A DNA stretch of 18,550 bases, from contig CAZJUJ010000056.1 of the NCBI GenBank assembly GCA_964549135.1, positions 1 through 18,550 of the forward strand, read 5' to 3'. How positions within the stretch are numbered: the first letter of the stretch is position 1; the number at the start of each line of letters is the position of its first letter. The notes under the pieces were generated by a model that ran no database searches, was not told the DNA's origin, and saw nothing but the letters and a program-made list of their open reading frames with translations. Of this stretch, positions 1 through 6,865 are shown in pieces. A program made the position numbers and the translations under genes. The stretch comes from RUG563 sp964549135 (GTDB lineage Bacteria; Bacillota; Clostridia; Christensenellales; Aristaeellaceae).

Positions 1-13
1 TTTTCGGAGGGGG

Positions 14-54
14 TGCGGGGGAACCACTTTTGACACAAAAGTGGTTCCCCCGCA
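14..54. repeat. Palindromic intergenic repeat, copy 1 (GGGGGAACCA stem subtype)
   Basis: A perfect inverted repeat with arms 14-32 and 36-54 (19 bp) and a 3-nt loop. The tip reads CTTTTG-aca-CAAAAG and the base is TGCGGGGG/CCCCCGCA. It sits 36 bases past the prfC stop codon. Flanks resemble the other copies: on the minus strand GGAGGATATTTGC precedes the hairpin and CCCCCTCCGAAAA follows it. No T tract follows on either strand, so it is not a standard intrinsic terminator, although so strong a hairpin could protect the prfC mRNA 3' end. Confidence 0.9.
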
Positions 55-90
55 AATATCCTCCCCGTCCCATTCCCCGACCCCGCCAAG

Positions 91-1683
91 TTATTTTTTG
101 CGGGGGGCGATTTCGGAAAGCGTGAGGTTTTTATTTTTTTCGCCGGCCAGGCGGATCGACCAATCGTTTTCGAAGAACAGCACAGGGTTTTCTTCTGCGT
201 CGAAGCCGCGGTGGGTAGTAGAGGTCAGCTGCAGGGCGTCCACGGGGATTTCGGTTTCGGTCACCCAGCGGACGAAGCGGTAGGGCAGGCGATCCATTAA
301 CAGATCCACGCCATATTCGCTTTTCAGGCGATAGGTAAGCACATCGAACTGCAATTCGCCCACCACGCCCACGATGAATTCCTCAAGGCCTGTTTCATTG
401 CGGCGGAAGGTCTGGATAGCGCCCTCCTCGGCCAATTGATTAATGCCCTTAACGAATTGCTTGCGCTTCATGGAATCCAGGGGCCGAACCCGGGCAAAGC
501 GTTCGGGGGCGAAGACGGGGATTTTTTCAAACTTGATTTTCCGGCCCACGCAGAGCGTATCCCCCAGCCGATACACGCCGGGATCGAACAGGCCGATGAT
601 ATCGCCGGGGTAGGCATTTTCCACGCCCTCGCGTTCATCCGCCATGAATTGCTGGGGCTGCTTCACCTGCATTTCCTTGCCCGTGCCGGAATGCCACACC
701 GTCATGCCCTTCTGGAAGGTGCCCGATACCACCCGGAGGAAGGCCAGCCGATCCCGATGGGCGGGATTCATATTGGCCTGAATTTTGAAAATGAAGCCGG
801 AGAAGCGATCATCCTCGGGCTCGATCATGCCCTGATCGCTTTCCCGGGGCAGCGGGGGCTGGGTATAGCGCAGGAAGCGATAGAGGAAGGGCTCCACGCC
901 GAAATTGGTGACGGCGCTGCCAAAGAACATGGGGGTCAATTCGCCCCTGCGCACCGCCTCCAGATCAAAGGCATCCCCCGCCTCATCCAACAGTTCGATT
1001 TCATCGGCCAGCCGGGTGCGGTAATGCCTGTCCAGCGCCGTTTCAAAGGCGGGATCCTCCACGGAGATCACCGTCTTTTCGGCCTTTTTCTTGCCGTGAT
1101 CGCCGCCGAAATACAATTCCACCGTTTTTTCATCCCGGTGGTATACGCCCTGGAAATCGCCGTCCACGCCGATGGGCCAGTTGATGGGGCAGGCGCGGAT
1201 GCCCAGCACGTTTTCCAGTTCCTCCATCAGCTCAAAGGGATCCTTGGCGGCCCGGTCCATTTTATTGACGAAGGTGAAAATCGGGATGCCCCGCATGCGG
1301 CAGACCTTGAAGAGCTTTACCGTCTGCTCCTCCACGCCCTTGGCGGCGTCAATGAGCATGACCGCGCTGTCCGCCGCCACCAGAACGCGATAGGTATCCT
1401 CCGAAAAATCCTGATGGCCGGGGGTATCCAGAATGTTGATATGAAAGCCGTCAAATTCGAATTGCATGGCGGAAGAGGTGACCGAAATGCCGCGCTGCTT
1501 TTCGATTTCCATCCAATCCGAGGTGGCATGGCGCTCGGCCCTTCTGGCCTTGACGCTGCCGGCCTGGCGGATGGCCCCGCCGTAAAGCAGCAGCTTTTCG
1601 GTGAGGGTGGTTTTTCCCGCGTCGGGATGGCTGATGATGGCAAAGGTGCGCCGGCAGGCCACCTCCTGCTGAAGATTGGGCAT
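91..1683 (-). CDS. prfC: Peptide chain release factor 3 (RF3)
   Basis: Translation GTPase that removes RF1/RF2 from the ribosome after peptide release. The 530-residue product matches the usual RF3 length (about 529). The G1 loop SHPDAGKTT is at about residues 18-26, followed by the switch I region (RGISVTSSAMQF), the G3 motif DTPGHQDF and the G4 motif NKMD. RF3-type C-terminal features follow (GAIQTFR, GVVGELQFDVL). The start at 1683 is chosen because AAGGAGG (1693-1699) lies 9 bases upstream and MPNLQQEVACRRTFAIISHPDAG matches the family N-terminus. A more upstream in-frame ATG at 1776 has no ribosome-binding site and would add 31 atypical residues. The gene is transcribed alone; a palindromic repeat lies just past its stop. 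Confidence 0.96.
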   Translation of the reverse strand: MPNLQQEVACRRTFAIISHPDAGKTTLTEKLLLYGGAIRQAGSVKARRAERHATSDWMEIEKQRGISVTSSAMQFEFDGFHINILDTPGHQDFSEDTYRVLVAADSAVMLIDAAKGVEEQTVKLFKVCRMRGIPIFTFVNKMDRAAKDPFELMEELENVLGIRACPINWPIGVDGDFQGVYHRDEKTVELYFGGDHGKKKAEKTVISVEDPAFETALDRHYRTRLADEIELLDEAGDAFDLEAVRRGELTPMFFGSAVTNFGVEPFLYRFLRYTQPPLPRESDQGMIEPEDDRFSGFIFKIQANMNPAHRDRLAFLRVVSGTFQKGMTVWHSGTGKEMQVKQPQQFMADEREGVENAYPGDIIGLFDPGVYRLGDTLCVGRKIKFEKIPVFAPERFARVRPLDSMKRKQFVKGINQLAEEGAIQTFRRNETGLEEFIVGVVGELQFDVLTYRLKSEYGVDLLMDRLPYRFVRWVTETEIPVDALQLTSTTHRGFDAEENPVLFFENDWSIRLAGEKNKNLTLSEIAPRKK

Positions 1684-1736
1684 ATCCTGGTTCCTCCTTA
1701 CTTGCTGTCTGTCTTTCTTAAAGCCGGAGGGCGGTA

Positions 1737-1751
1737 TCAACGGGGAATCAT
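1737..1751 (-). CDS. Possible four-codon leader minicistron upstream of prfC
   Basis: In the prfC leader an ATG at 1751 has a perfect AAGGAGG (1758-1764) six bases upstream and encodes only MIPR before TGA. It is out of frame with prfC, and its stop lies 38 bases before the prfC ribosome-binding site, which uses the same AAGGAGG. The initiation signals are visible in the sequence. That it is translated, or that UGA termination here controls RF3 synthesis, is inference. Confidence 0.4.
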   Translation of the reverse strand: MIPR

Positions 1752-1789
1752 GATTATCCTCCTTGCGAATTGCCATAGTATAACAATTT

Positions 1790-1820
1790 ATTATACACCT
1801 GAACCCCGGGGCCTTGTCAA
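1790..1820 (-). promoter_or_regulatory. Sigma-A promoter for prfC
   Basis: On the minus strand TTGACA (1815-1820) and TATAAT (1790-1795) both match the consensus exactly, with a slightly long 19-base spacer. Transcription would start near 1783, giving a leader of about 100 bases that contains the MIPR minicistron. Confidence 0.65.
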
Positions 1821-1862
1821 TCGGGGAAGGGGGGAAAAAGCCACCATCCGGGAAAAAAGACG

Positions 1863-1899
1863 AAAAAAAACGGCCCGCCCCGGGAGAGGGGCAGAGCCG
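1863..1899 (-). terminator. Rho-independent terminator of the degraded deacetylase gene
   Basis: On the minus strand, CGGCTCTGCCCC (1888-1899) pairs with GGGGCGGGCCG (1871-1881) with one bulged base, around a six-base loop. It is followed by a run of eight T. It lies inside the open tail of the deacetylase remnant, which suggests that gene originally stopped upstream of it. Confidence 0.75.
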
Positions 1900-2233
1900 A
1901 GAGCGGAGGAGATAGCAGATCGCTGGGGGTGCGCATGATCCCCTTGCTGTCCGGCAGCACGCCCCTGGGCATCAAATCCGTCACGGTGACAAAGGCATAG
2001 CCCTTCTCCTGCATCGCCGGGATATATTCCTTCAGCACGCTCAGGGTATGGCGGCCATAGGTGTGCATGAGAATAATGGCCCCAGGCTCGGATTTTCTGT
2101 TCAGGGTGCTGATGATTTTCTCCCGGGGGGAATCATAAAAGCCATCCAGGCTGTCAAACGTCCACAGGATCATTTCGCAGCCCAGCGCCCGGCCAATGGC
2201 CCCGGCCGCCCGCTGGTGAAGGAATGATTTTGC

Positions 2234-2262
2234 TTGACATCCGTTTCCCTTCGCGCTATACT
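2234..2262 (+). promoter_or_regulatory. Sigma-A promoter for the T-box/alaS transcript
   Basis: TTGACA (2234-2239), a 17-base spacer and TATACT (2257-2262) make a near-consensus promoter. Transcription should start near 2269, about 340 bases before the alaS ATG, at the head of the T-box leader. The promoter lies inside the open frame of the deacetylase remnant on the opposite strand. Confidence 0.85.
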
Positions 2263-2268
2263 GTTTCT

Positions 2269-2532
2269 GAATTGTATATCAGGCCATGAGGCAGAAAAAT
2301 CCCCGGGGATTCCTCGGCAAAGCGAGTCGGCGGCGGTGAAAGGCCGGCACGATGGAGAGGGGAGGGCCGCTGCCGAGCCAACGCCGGAACGCGGGGAAGC
2401 ACCGCCAGTATGGCGCTTCGGGTTCCTTCCCGTTATCAGGATTTGAGGTGGGCGCGAAAGCGCCAATTGAAGTGGTACCGCGAATGCAGTGTGTCTGTTC
2501 GTCTTCAAGGATGATGCAGGCACACTTTTTTT
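2269..2532 (+). promoter_or_regulatory. T-box riboswitch leader of alaS
   Basis: A tRNA-sensing leader. Uncharged tRNA stabilises an antiterminator and switches on the downstream synthetase. The T-box core AAGTGGTACCGCG lies at 2470-2482; its TGGTACC bulge pairs with the tRNA acceptor end. The antiterminator is visible: TTGAAG (2467-2472) pairs with CTTCAA (2503-2508), and GCG (2480-2482) with CGT (2500-2502). Just before it is a Stem III-like hairpin GGCGC-GAAA-GCGCC (2451-2464). A basal Stem I helix can form from CTCGGCA (2313-2319) and TGCCGAG (2371-2377). Alanine triplets GCC (2366-2368) and GCT (2369-2371) lie at the 3' side of Stem I, where the specifier is expected, but I could not fix the specifier with certainty. 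Its position before alaS supports tRNA-Ala sensing. Confidence 0.92.
2488..2532 (+). terminator. T-box regulated terminator
   Basis: AGTGTGTCTG (2488-2497) pairs with CAGGCACACT (2517-2526). The apical loop is closed further by TCGTC/GATGA pairing. Seven T follow (2526-2532). The hairpin uses bases 2500-2508, which are also needed for the antiterminator, so the two folds exclude each other, as expected for a transcriptional T-box. A second, weaker terminator-like hairpin (GCCC 2551-2554 with GGGC 2561-2564, then seven T from 2567) follows 20 bases later. Confidence 0.88.
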
Positions 2533-2611
2533 CGGGAAGGCGGCGGCGGGGCCCTTGGCAGGGCGCTTTTTTTGCCGGGCCGCATTCCCGCCAAATAAAG
2601 GAGGAAACGCC

Positions 2612-4582
2612 ATGAAATCTTTGACCGCCAATGAGCTGCGCGCCCTTTTCCTGCAGTTTTTTCAGGAGAAGGGCCACAAGGTAATCCCCTCTGCCTCCGT
2701 CATTCCGGAGAATGACCCCACCGTGCTTTTCACCACCGCCGGCATGCATCCCCTGGTGCCCTATCTGCTGGGCCAGAAGCATCCCGCCGGGCAGCGGCTT
2801 ACCGATGTGCAGAAATGCATCCGCACCGGCGATATCGATGATGTGGGCGATATGAGCCATCTGACCTTCTTTGAAATGCTGGGCAACTGGAGCCTGGGCG
2901 ATTATTTCAAGAAGGAAATGATTCCCTGGAGCTGGGAATTCCTCACCAGCGAAAAATGGCTGGGCATTGATCCTGACAAGCTGGCCTTTACCGTATTTGA
3001 AGGGGATGCGGATTGCCCCCGGGATGAGGAGGCCGCCGATCTCTGGCACCAGTGCGGCGTCAAGGATGATCATCTCTTCTATCTGCCCAAGGAGCATAAC
3101 TGGTGGGGCCCTGCGGGCATCACCGGCCCCTGCGGCCCGGATACCGAAATGTTCATCATCGTCAAGAAGCCCTGCGGCCCCCATTGCTCCCCTGCCTGCA
3201 AATGCGGCGCGTATCTGGAAATCTGGAACGATGTCTTCATGCAGTACAATAAGCAGCAGGATGGCTCCTTTATCCCGCTTACCCAGAAAAACGTGGATAC
3301 CGGCATGGGCCTGGAGCGCACCATCTGCGTGCTGACCGGCAAAAAGAGCGTGTACGAAACCGATATTTTCGCCCGCATTCTTGGCAAGATTGAGGAGCTT
3401 TCCGGCAAAACGTATCATCCCGATGATGAAAACACCAAGGCCTTCCGCATCATTGCCGATCATATGCGCACCTCCACCTTCATTCTGGGCGATCCCCGGG
3501 GCGTATCCCCCTCCAATGTGGATCAGGGCTATATCCTGCGCCGCCTGATTCGCCGCGCCGTGCGCTATGGCATGGGGCTGGGCCTGGGCGCGGGCTTTAC
3601 CTGCGAAATCGCCCGGGTGATCATTGATCAGTACAGCGAGGTCTATCCCGAGCTTTCCGAAAATTCCGCTTTCGTGCTGGAGCAGCTGAAGCTGGAGGAG
3701 GAGCGCTTTGCCCGCACCCTGAAGCAGGGCGAAAAGGAATTTGACAAAATCTACAATAATGTCTGCAATACCCGGGCGCTGCTGGAGGGCATTCTGGCCG
3801 ATGCCGATCCCGTGGCCTGTGCCCAGGCCCATGCCCAGAGCAAGAAGCTGCGCCCCTCGCCGGATATGCTGCCCATTATCGAGGCGGCAAACGGCGGCGA
3901 TAAGGCCGCGCTGGCCCGGGCCATTGAAACGCGCCTGGCCTCCCTTTCCACGCTGGATGGCCGCAGCGCTTTCAAGCTCTATGATACCTATGGCTTCCCC
4001 ATCGAAATGACCATGGAGCTGGCTGCCGAAAAGGGCCTGACCGTGGATCAGGCGGATTTCGCCCAGCGCTTTAAGCAGCATCAGGAAACCAGCCATGCCG
4101 GCGCAGAGCAGCGCTTTAAGGGCGGCCTGGCCGATGCCAGCGAGCAGACCGCCTGCCTGCATACCGCCACCCATCTGCTCCAGGCCGCCCTGCGGAAGGT
4201 GCTGGGCGAAGAGGTGCATCAGAAGGGCTCCAATATCACCGCCGAACGCCTGCGCTTTGACTTTACCTTCGGCCGCAAGATGACCGCAGAGGAAATCGCC
4301 CAGGTGCAGCAGCTGGTGAATGAGGCGATCCAGGCCAAGGCCCCCGTTACCATGGAGGAAATGACCGTGGCCGAGGCCAAGGCGCAGGGCGCTATGGGTC
4401 TCTTTGAAAGCAAGTATGGCGAAAAGGTAAAGGTCTATACCATGGGCCAGTATTCCAAGGAAATCTGCGGCGGCCCCCACGCCTCCAATACCGGCGATCT
4501 GGTCTCTTTCAAAATCCAGAAGGAGGAATCCTCCTCCGCTGGCGTGCGCCGCATCAAGGCCACCATCGGCCGCCAGGCCTGA
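2612..4582 (+). CDS. alaS: Alanyl-tRNA synthetase, short form lacking the C-terminal domain
   Basis: Charges tRNA-Ala. The 656-residue protein is about 200 shorter than the usual bacterial enzyme (about 870). The class II catalytic core is complete: FTTAGM (40-45), QKCIRTGD (67-74), TFFEMLGNWSLGDYFK (85-100), GMGLERT (231-237). A cysteine cluster (C188, C192, C196, C198) resembles a metal site. After the tRNA-recognition helices the protein goes almost directly into the editing domain, with metal ligands HTATH (517-521) and CGGPH (619-623). It ends at GVRRIKATIGRQA, so the intervening barrel segment and the C-Ala (DHHA1) domain are missing. The stop is a genuine chain end followed by non-coding repeats. 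The sequence style resembles the short AlaRS I recall from Patescibacteria. Start supported by AAAGGAGG seven bases upstream. Controlled by the T-box. Confidence 0.93.
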   Translation: MKSLTANELRALFLQFFQEKGHKVIPSASVIPENDPTVLFTTAGMHPLVPYLLGQKHPAGQRLTDVQKCIRTGDIDDVGDMSHLTFFEMLGNWSLGDYFKKEMIPWSWEFLTSEKWLGIDPDKLAFTVFEGDADCPRDEEAADLWHQCGVKDDHLFYLPKEHNWWGPAGITGPCGPDTEMFIIVKKPCGPHCSPACKCGAYLEIWNDVFMQYNKQQDGSFIPLTQKNVDTGMGLERTICVLTGKKSVYETDIFARILGKIEELSGKTYHPDDENTKAFRIIADHMRTSTFILGDPRGVSPSNVDQGYILRRLIRRAVRYGMGLGLGAGFTCEIARVIIDQYSEVYPELSENSAFVLEQLKLEEERFARTLKQGEKEFDKIYNNVCNTRALLEGILADADPVACAQAHAQSKKLRPSPDMLPIIEAANGGDKAALARAIETRLASLSTLDGRSAFKLYDTYGFPIEMTMELAAEKGLTVDQADFAQRFKQHQETSHAGAEQRFKGGLADASEQTACLHTATHLLQAALRKVLGEEVHQKGSNITAERLRFDFTFGRKMTAEEIAQVQQLVNEAIQAKAPVTMEEMTVAEAKAQGAMGLFESKYGEKVKVYTMGQYSKEICGGPHASNTGDLVSFKIQKEESSSAGVRRIKATIGRQA

Positions 4583-4611
4583 CGGGGAGAACGGGGCACG
4601 GGAAATAATTT

Positions 4612-4653
4612 GCGGGGGAACCATTCTTTGTAGCCAAAGAATGGTTCCCCCGC
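4612..4653. repeat. Palindromic intergenic repeat, copy 2 (GGGGGAACCA stem subtype)
   Basis: Arms 4612-4630 and 4635-4653 pair perfectly over 19 bp with loop TAGC. Compared with copy 1, the upper stem has changed from ACTTTTG to TTCTTTG, and the opposite arm has changed to match, so pairing is preserved. It starts 29 bases after the alaS stop. GGGAAATAATTTGC precedes it and CCCCTTCCAAGAAA follows, similar to copies 1 and 4. No T tract follows. Confidence 0.9.
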
Positions 4654-4690
4654 TCCCCTTCCAAGAAAGCCATGGGGAAGGAACGGGGTT

Positions 4691-4733
4691 TTTGCGGGAG
4701 GAGACTTTTGACGCAAAAGCCTCCTCCCGCAAA
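4691..4733. repeat. Palindromic intergenic repeat, copy 3 (GGGAGGAG stem subtype), inverted relative to copy 2
   Basis: Arms 4691-4710 and 4714-4733 form 19 base pairs with one A-C mismatch (4704/4720) and loop ACG; the tip is CTTTTG/CAAAAG. Its polar flank (AAATATTCCTCCCCGTTCC on the right) shows it lies in the opposite orientation to copy 2, 37 bases away. The two form a head-to-head pair like a BIME unit. The spacer 4654-4690 contains part of the family flank (GGGGAAGGAACGGGG). Confidence 0.88.
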
Positions 4734-4803
4734 TATTCCTCCCCGTTCCCTCCGTCCTCCTCCGCTGCAATTATTACAAATTTCGTACAATCGTGATTTT
4801 CCC

Positions 4804-4832
4804 TTGAATCGTGGGGGAAGGCGTGATAGAAT
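4804..4832 (+). promoter_or_regulatory. Extended -10 promoter for the 4859 gene
   Basis: TTGAAT (4804-4809), a 17-base spacer and TAGAAT (4827-4832) preceded by TGA (an extended -10). Transcription would start near 4839, downstream of an in-frame ATG at 4811. This supports translation from 4859 instead. Confidence 0.7.
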
Positions 4833-4858
4833 ATACCATATATTGTAGAAAGGGGTTC

Positions 4859-5335
4859 ATGCGGATGAGCGGATGGACGCTGTTTTTTTGTGCCGTTGGG
4901 CTTGCGACGGCCATTGCGCTGCTGGCGGATGAGAAGCGGCGTCAGCATGAGCTGCTTTCCATGGAGCGGATGCGGGGCAGCATGCTCTATTTTGATTTAT
5001 ATCCGCTGGTGGTATATGCGCGGAAGCATGAGATTGACCGGGTGCAGGTAGAGCGGAACAGGATTGTATTTTACAGCGTCTGCCCGCCCGGAAGTTTAGG
5101 GGAGTTTGTGCTTTCGGAGCATGGGTATCGTCCGCTGAACGCGCTGCGCACCCGTGCCCTGGTGCAGGTGCTGGCGGAGGACATTCCCGTGCTGCAGGAA
5201 AGCCGCCATTATCGGCTGCGCCGTTATGCCGTGGTGCGGCCCAATGGGCAGAAGGATCCCGCCTATCAATTCATCATCCGCAGCGGCTATAAGACCGAGC
5301 TGATGTATGCGCGGCAGCGCATCTGGCTGGATTAA
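4859..5335 (+). CDS. Small membrane-anchored protein of unknown function
   Basis: A 158-residue protein that I do not recognise. One N-terminal hydrophobic helix (WTLFFCAVGLATAIALLA, residues 5-22) is followed by a charged soluble domain rich in Arg, His and Tyr, probably cytoplasmic given the DEKRR after the helix. No catalytic motif or cysteine pattern stands out. The start at 4859 has AAAGGGG five bases upstream and lies just after the predicted transcription start. The gene is single, with its own promoter and a strong terminator at 5367-5404, so it is not part of an operon with alaS or the flippase. That regulatory framing makes it a credible real gene despite the lack of a known family. 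Confidence 0.8.
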   Translation: MRMSGWTLFFCAVGLATAIALLADEKRRQHELLSMERMRGSMLYFDLYPLVVYARKHEIDRVQVERNRIVFYSVCPPGSLGEFVLSEHGYRPLNALRTRALVQVLAEDIPVLQESRHYRLRRYAVVRPNGQKDPAYQFIIRSGYKTELMYARQRIWLD

Positions 5336-5366
5336 GCGGCGCTTTTTCCCATCTGTATAGCAAATC

Positions 5367-5404
5367 AGGCCCTTTTGCATCCCGATGCAGAGGGGCCTTT
5401 TTTT
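5367..5404 (+). terminator. Rho-independent terminator after the 4859 gene
   Basis: AGGCCCTTTTGCAT (5367-5380) pairs with ATGCAGAGGGGCCT (5385-5398), with G-T wobbles, around a CCCG loop. It is followed by seven T (5398-5404). It closes the preceding transcript 32 bases after its stop codon. Confidence 0.9.
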
Positions 5405-5464
5405 CTGCCCCTTCGCATGCTTTTCCCTGCCGCCGCATAATTTCAAGGGAAGCGGAGGGATCAG

Positions 5465-6778
5465 ATGAAACGGCAGCGATTCAAAAAACAGGCCCTGATC
5501 ACGGGGCTGAATGACGCCCTGGTGCGGGGGCTGGGCTTTCTGATGCGGCTATGGGTATCCCGGCAATTGGGGGCGGAGGCGCTGGGCGTGATGGAATTGG
5601 CCTCCGGCGCGCATATGCTGGCGCTGACGCCGGCCGCCGCGGGGCTTCCCGGCGCGGTCAGCAGGCTTACCGCCAAAGGGAGGACGGAGGAGGAACGGCG
5701 GATGGTATTGTTAGCCGGGCGGCAATTGTGCCTGCGGCTTTCGCTGGTGATCTGCCCCTGCTTTCTGCTGCTGGCCGGGCCGATGGCGCATTTGCTGGGA
5801 GATACGCGCACCCTGCCCTCGCTGGTATGCTTTGCGCCCTGCGTTTTCTTCATTGGCCTTTCCAGCGTGTATGACGGGGCCTGCTATGGCCGGGGCAATG
5901 CCTGGCCCCCCGCCATCAGCGAGATGACGGAGCAGCTTGTCCGCATGGGCGCGGTCTTTCTCCTGCTGGGGCTATTGCCCCGGCTGACCATTCCCTGGCG
6001 CGCCGCCATGCCCGCCCTGGCAGGGATGCTGGGGGAGGGGGCGGGGCTTATGGTGATGCTGCTGCTCTATGGCCCCGTGCCCCGGCCCGGGGACTGCACG
6101 CGCCTGCCCGCCTTGCGGCGGCGGCTTTCCCGGCTTTCCCTGCCGCTGATGCTTTCCCGGCTTTCCCATACGGGGCTGCGGACGCTGTGCGGCGTGCTGA
6201 TTCCCCTGCGGCTCATGGCCTGCGGCCTCACCCGGGGCGAGGCCATGAGCAGGCTGGGCATGCTCAACGGCATGGCGATGCCGCTGATGCTGCTGCCCGG
6301 GCTGCTTTCCGGGGCGCTTGCCACCGTGGGCGCCCCGGCGATTGCCCGCTGCAAAAACAGGGGGCAGGAGGGGCGGCTGGCCCTGCGGCTCTGCGGCGCG
6401 GCCCTGGGCTGCGGGGTTTTCTGCGCAGGCGCGCTGTATGGGCTGGCCCCGGTGATCGCCGCCCGCCTGTACCGGCTGCCGGAGGTGGCGCTGCTCATCC
6501 GTGCGCTGTGTCCCATGGCGGTGATTCTGCCCCTTCAGCAGGTGCTGGGCGGGCTGATGACCGGGCTGGGGCTGCAGAAAAAATCGCTGGTTGCCTCGCT
6601 GCTGGGCGCGCTTGCCACCCTGCTTTGCACCTGGCAATGGGCGGGCAGGGCGAATTGGCATATTTTCGGGGCGGGCTATGCCCAGCTTGCGGGCCATGGG
6701 CTGAGCCTTTTCTGCCTGCTGATCTTCTTTCTTTTCCGGGGCCGCGCCATTCCCCGGACGGAAGGGGCGATGGGATAG
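5465..6778 (+). CDS. MurJ/SpoVB-like polysaccharide or lipid-linked precursor flippase
   Basis: An integral membrane transporter of the MOP superfamily (polysaccharide biosynthesis / SpoVB branch), which moves lipid-linked sugar precursors across the membrane. The 437 residues contain about 12 hydrophobic segments. Family-like stretches are the N-terminal QALITGLNDALVRGLGFLMR, then SRQLGAEALGVMELASG, and GACYGRGNAWPPAISEMTEQ followed by LVR, which matches the SpoVB-type helix 4 region. SpoVB itself is about 520 residues, so this is a shorter relative. The start has GGAGGG (5454-5459) five bases upstream. No clear promoter is visible between the upstream terminator and the gene, and no intrinsic terminator after it. 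The substrate cannot be told from sequence; a role in spore cortex or in another surface glycan is equally open. Confidence 0.85.
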   Translation: MKRQRFKKQALITGLNDALVRGLGFLMRLWVSRQLGAEALGVMELASGAHMLALTPAAAGLPGAVSRLTAKGRTEEERRMVLLAGRQLCLRLSLVICPCFLLLAGPMAHLLGDTRTLPSLVCFAPCVFFIGLSSVYDGACYGRGNAWPPAISEMTEQLVRMGAVFLLLGLLPRLTIPWRAAMPALAGMLGEGAGLMVMLLLYGPVPRPGDCTRLPALRRRLSRLSLPLMLSRLSHTGLRTLCGVLIPLRLMACGLTRGEAMSRLGMLNGMAMPLMLLPGLLSGALATVGAPAIARCKNRGQEGRLALRLCGAALGCGVFCAGALYGLAPVIAARLYRLPEVALLIRALCPMAVILPLQQVLGGLMTGLGLQKKSLVASLLGALATLLCTWQWAGRANWHIFGAGYAQLAGHGLSLFCLLIFFLFRGRAIPRTEGAMG

Positions 6779-6798
6779 AAAGCCGCCCCGATTCCCCA

Positions 6799-6827
6799 TT
6801 GACGAAAGGCGGCGGGCATGCTATGCT
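6799..6827 (+). promoter_or_regulatory. Promoter for the GH35 gene
   Basis: TTGACG (6799-6804), a 17-base spacer and TATGCT (6822-6827), with a predicted start near 6834. A GCCGCC/GGCGGC inverted repeat (6782-6787 with 6808-6813) straddles the -35 box and might be an operator or simply a weak hairpin after the flippase gene. Confidence 0.65.
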
Positions 6828-6865
6828 ATCCCTGTCGAAAATTTAATGACAGGAGGATTGCGTTT

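Larger units (their letters stand above)
1817..2278 (-). pseudogene. Polysaccharide deacetylase 3' remnant (truncated)
   Basis: The C-terminal part of a NodB-type polysaccharide deacetylase, a family that removes N- or O-acetyl groups from peptidoglycan or other glycans. The recognisable stretch is AAGAIGRALGCEMILWTFDS followed by LDGFYDS, then PGAIILMHTYGRHTLSVL and KGYAFVTVTDLM. The ILWTFDS and GAIILMH segments are the typical last strands of the barrel. The catalytic Asp/His motifs of the N-terminal half are missing. The frame is open upstream of the ATG at 2173 only to a TGA at 2279-2281, and that stretch overlaps the alaS promoter on the other strand. At the 3' side the frame runs through a terminator. 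It is almost certainly non-functional. A short functional protein starting at 2173 would lack the active site. Confidence 0.75.

Noticed and set aside
14..54. The palindromic repeats as ordinary rho-independent terminators
   Set aside because: None of the four copies is followed by a T tract on either strand, while real terminators in this window (5367-5404, 8759-8800, 14411-14447) have clear runs of T.
1684..1776. A 31-residue N-terminal extension of RF3 starting at the ATG at 1776
   Set aside because: No ribosome-binding site before 1776, the extension is not RF3-like, and the ATG at 1683 has an ideal AAGGAGG.
436..1938. A long plus-strand open frame opposite prfC
   Set aside because: Its protein is rich in Gly, His and Ala with no domain sense, it lies fully antisense to a clear RF3 gene, and such frames are expected in GC-rich coding DNA.
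4811..4858. The upstream ATG at 4811 as start of the small membrane protein
   Set aside because: It falls between the -35 and -10 boxes of the gene's promoter, so it would not be transcribed; 4859 has a ribosome-binding site.
2279..4948. An 889-codon minus-strand open frame opposite alaS
   Set aside because: It runs across the T-box, alaS and the repeats and has no recognisable domain; it mirrors the codon bias of alaS.
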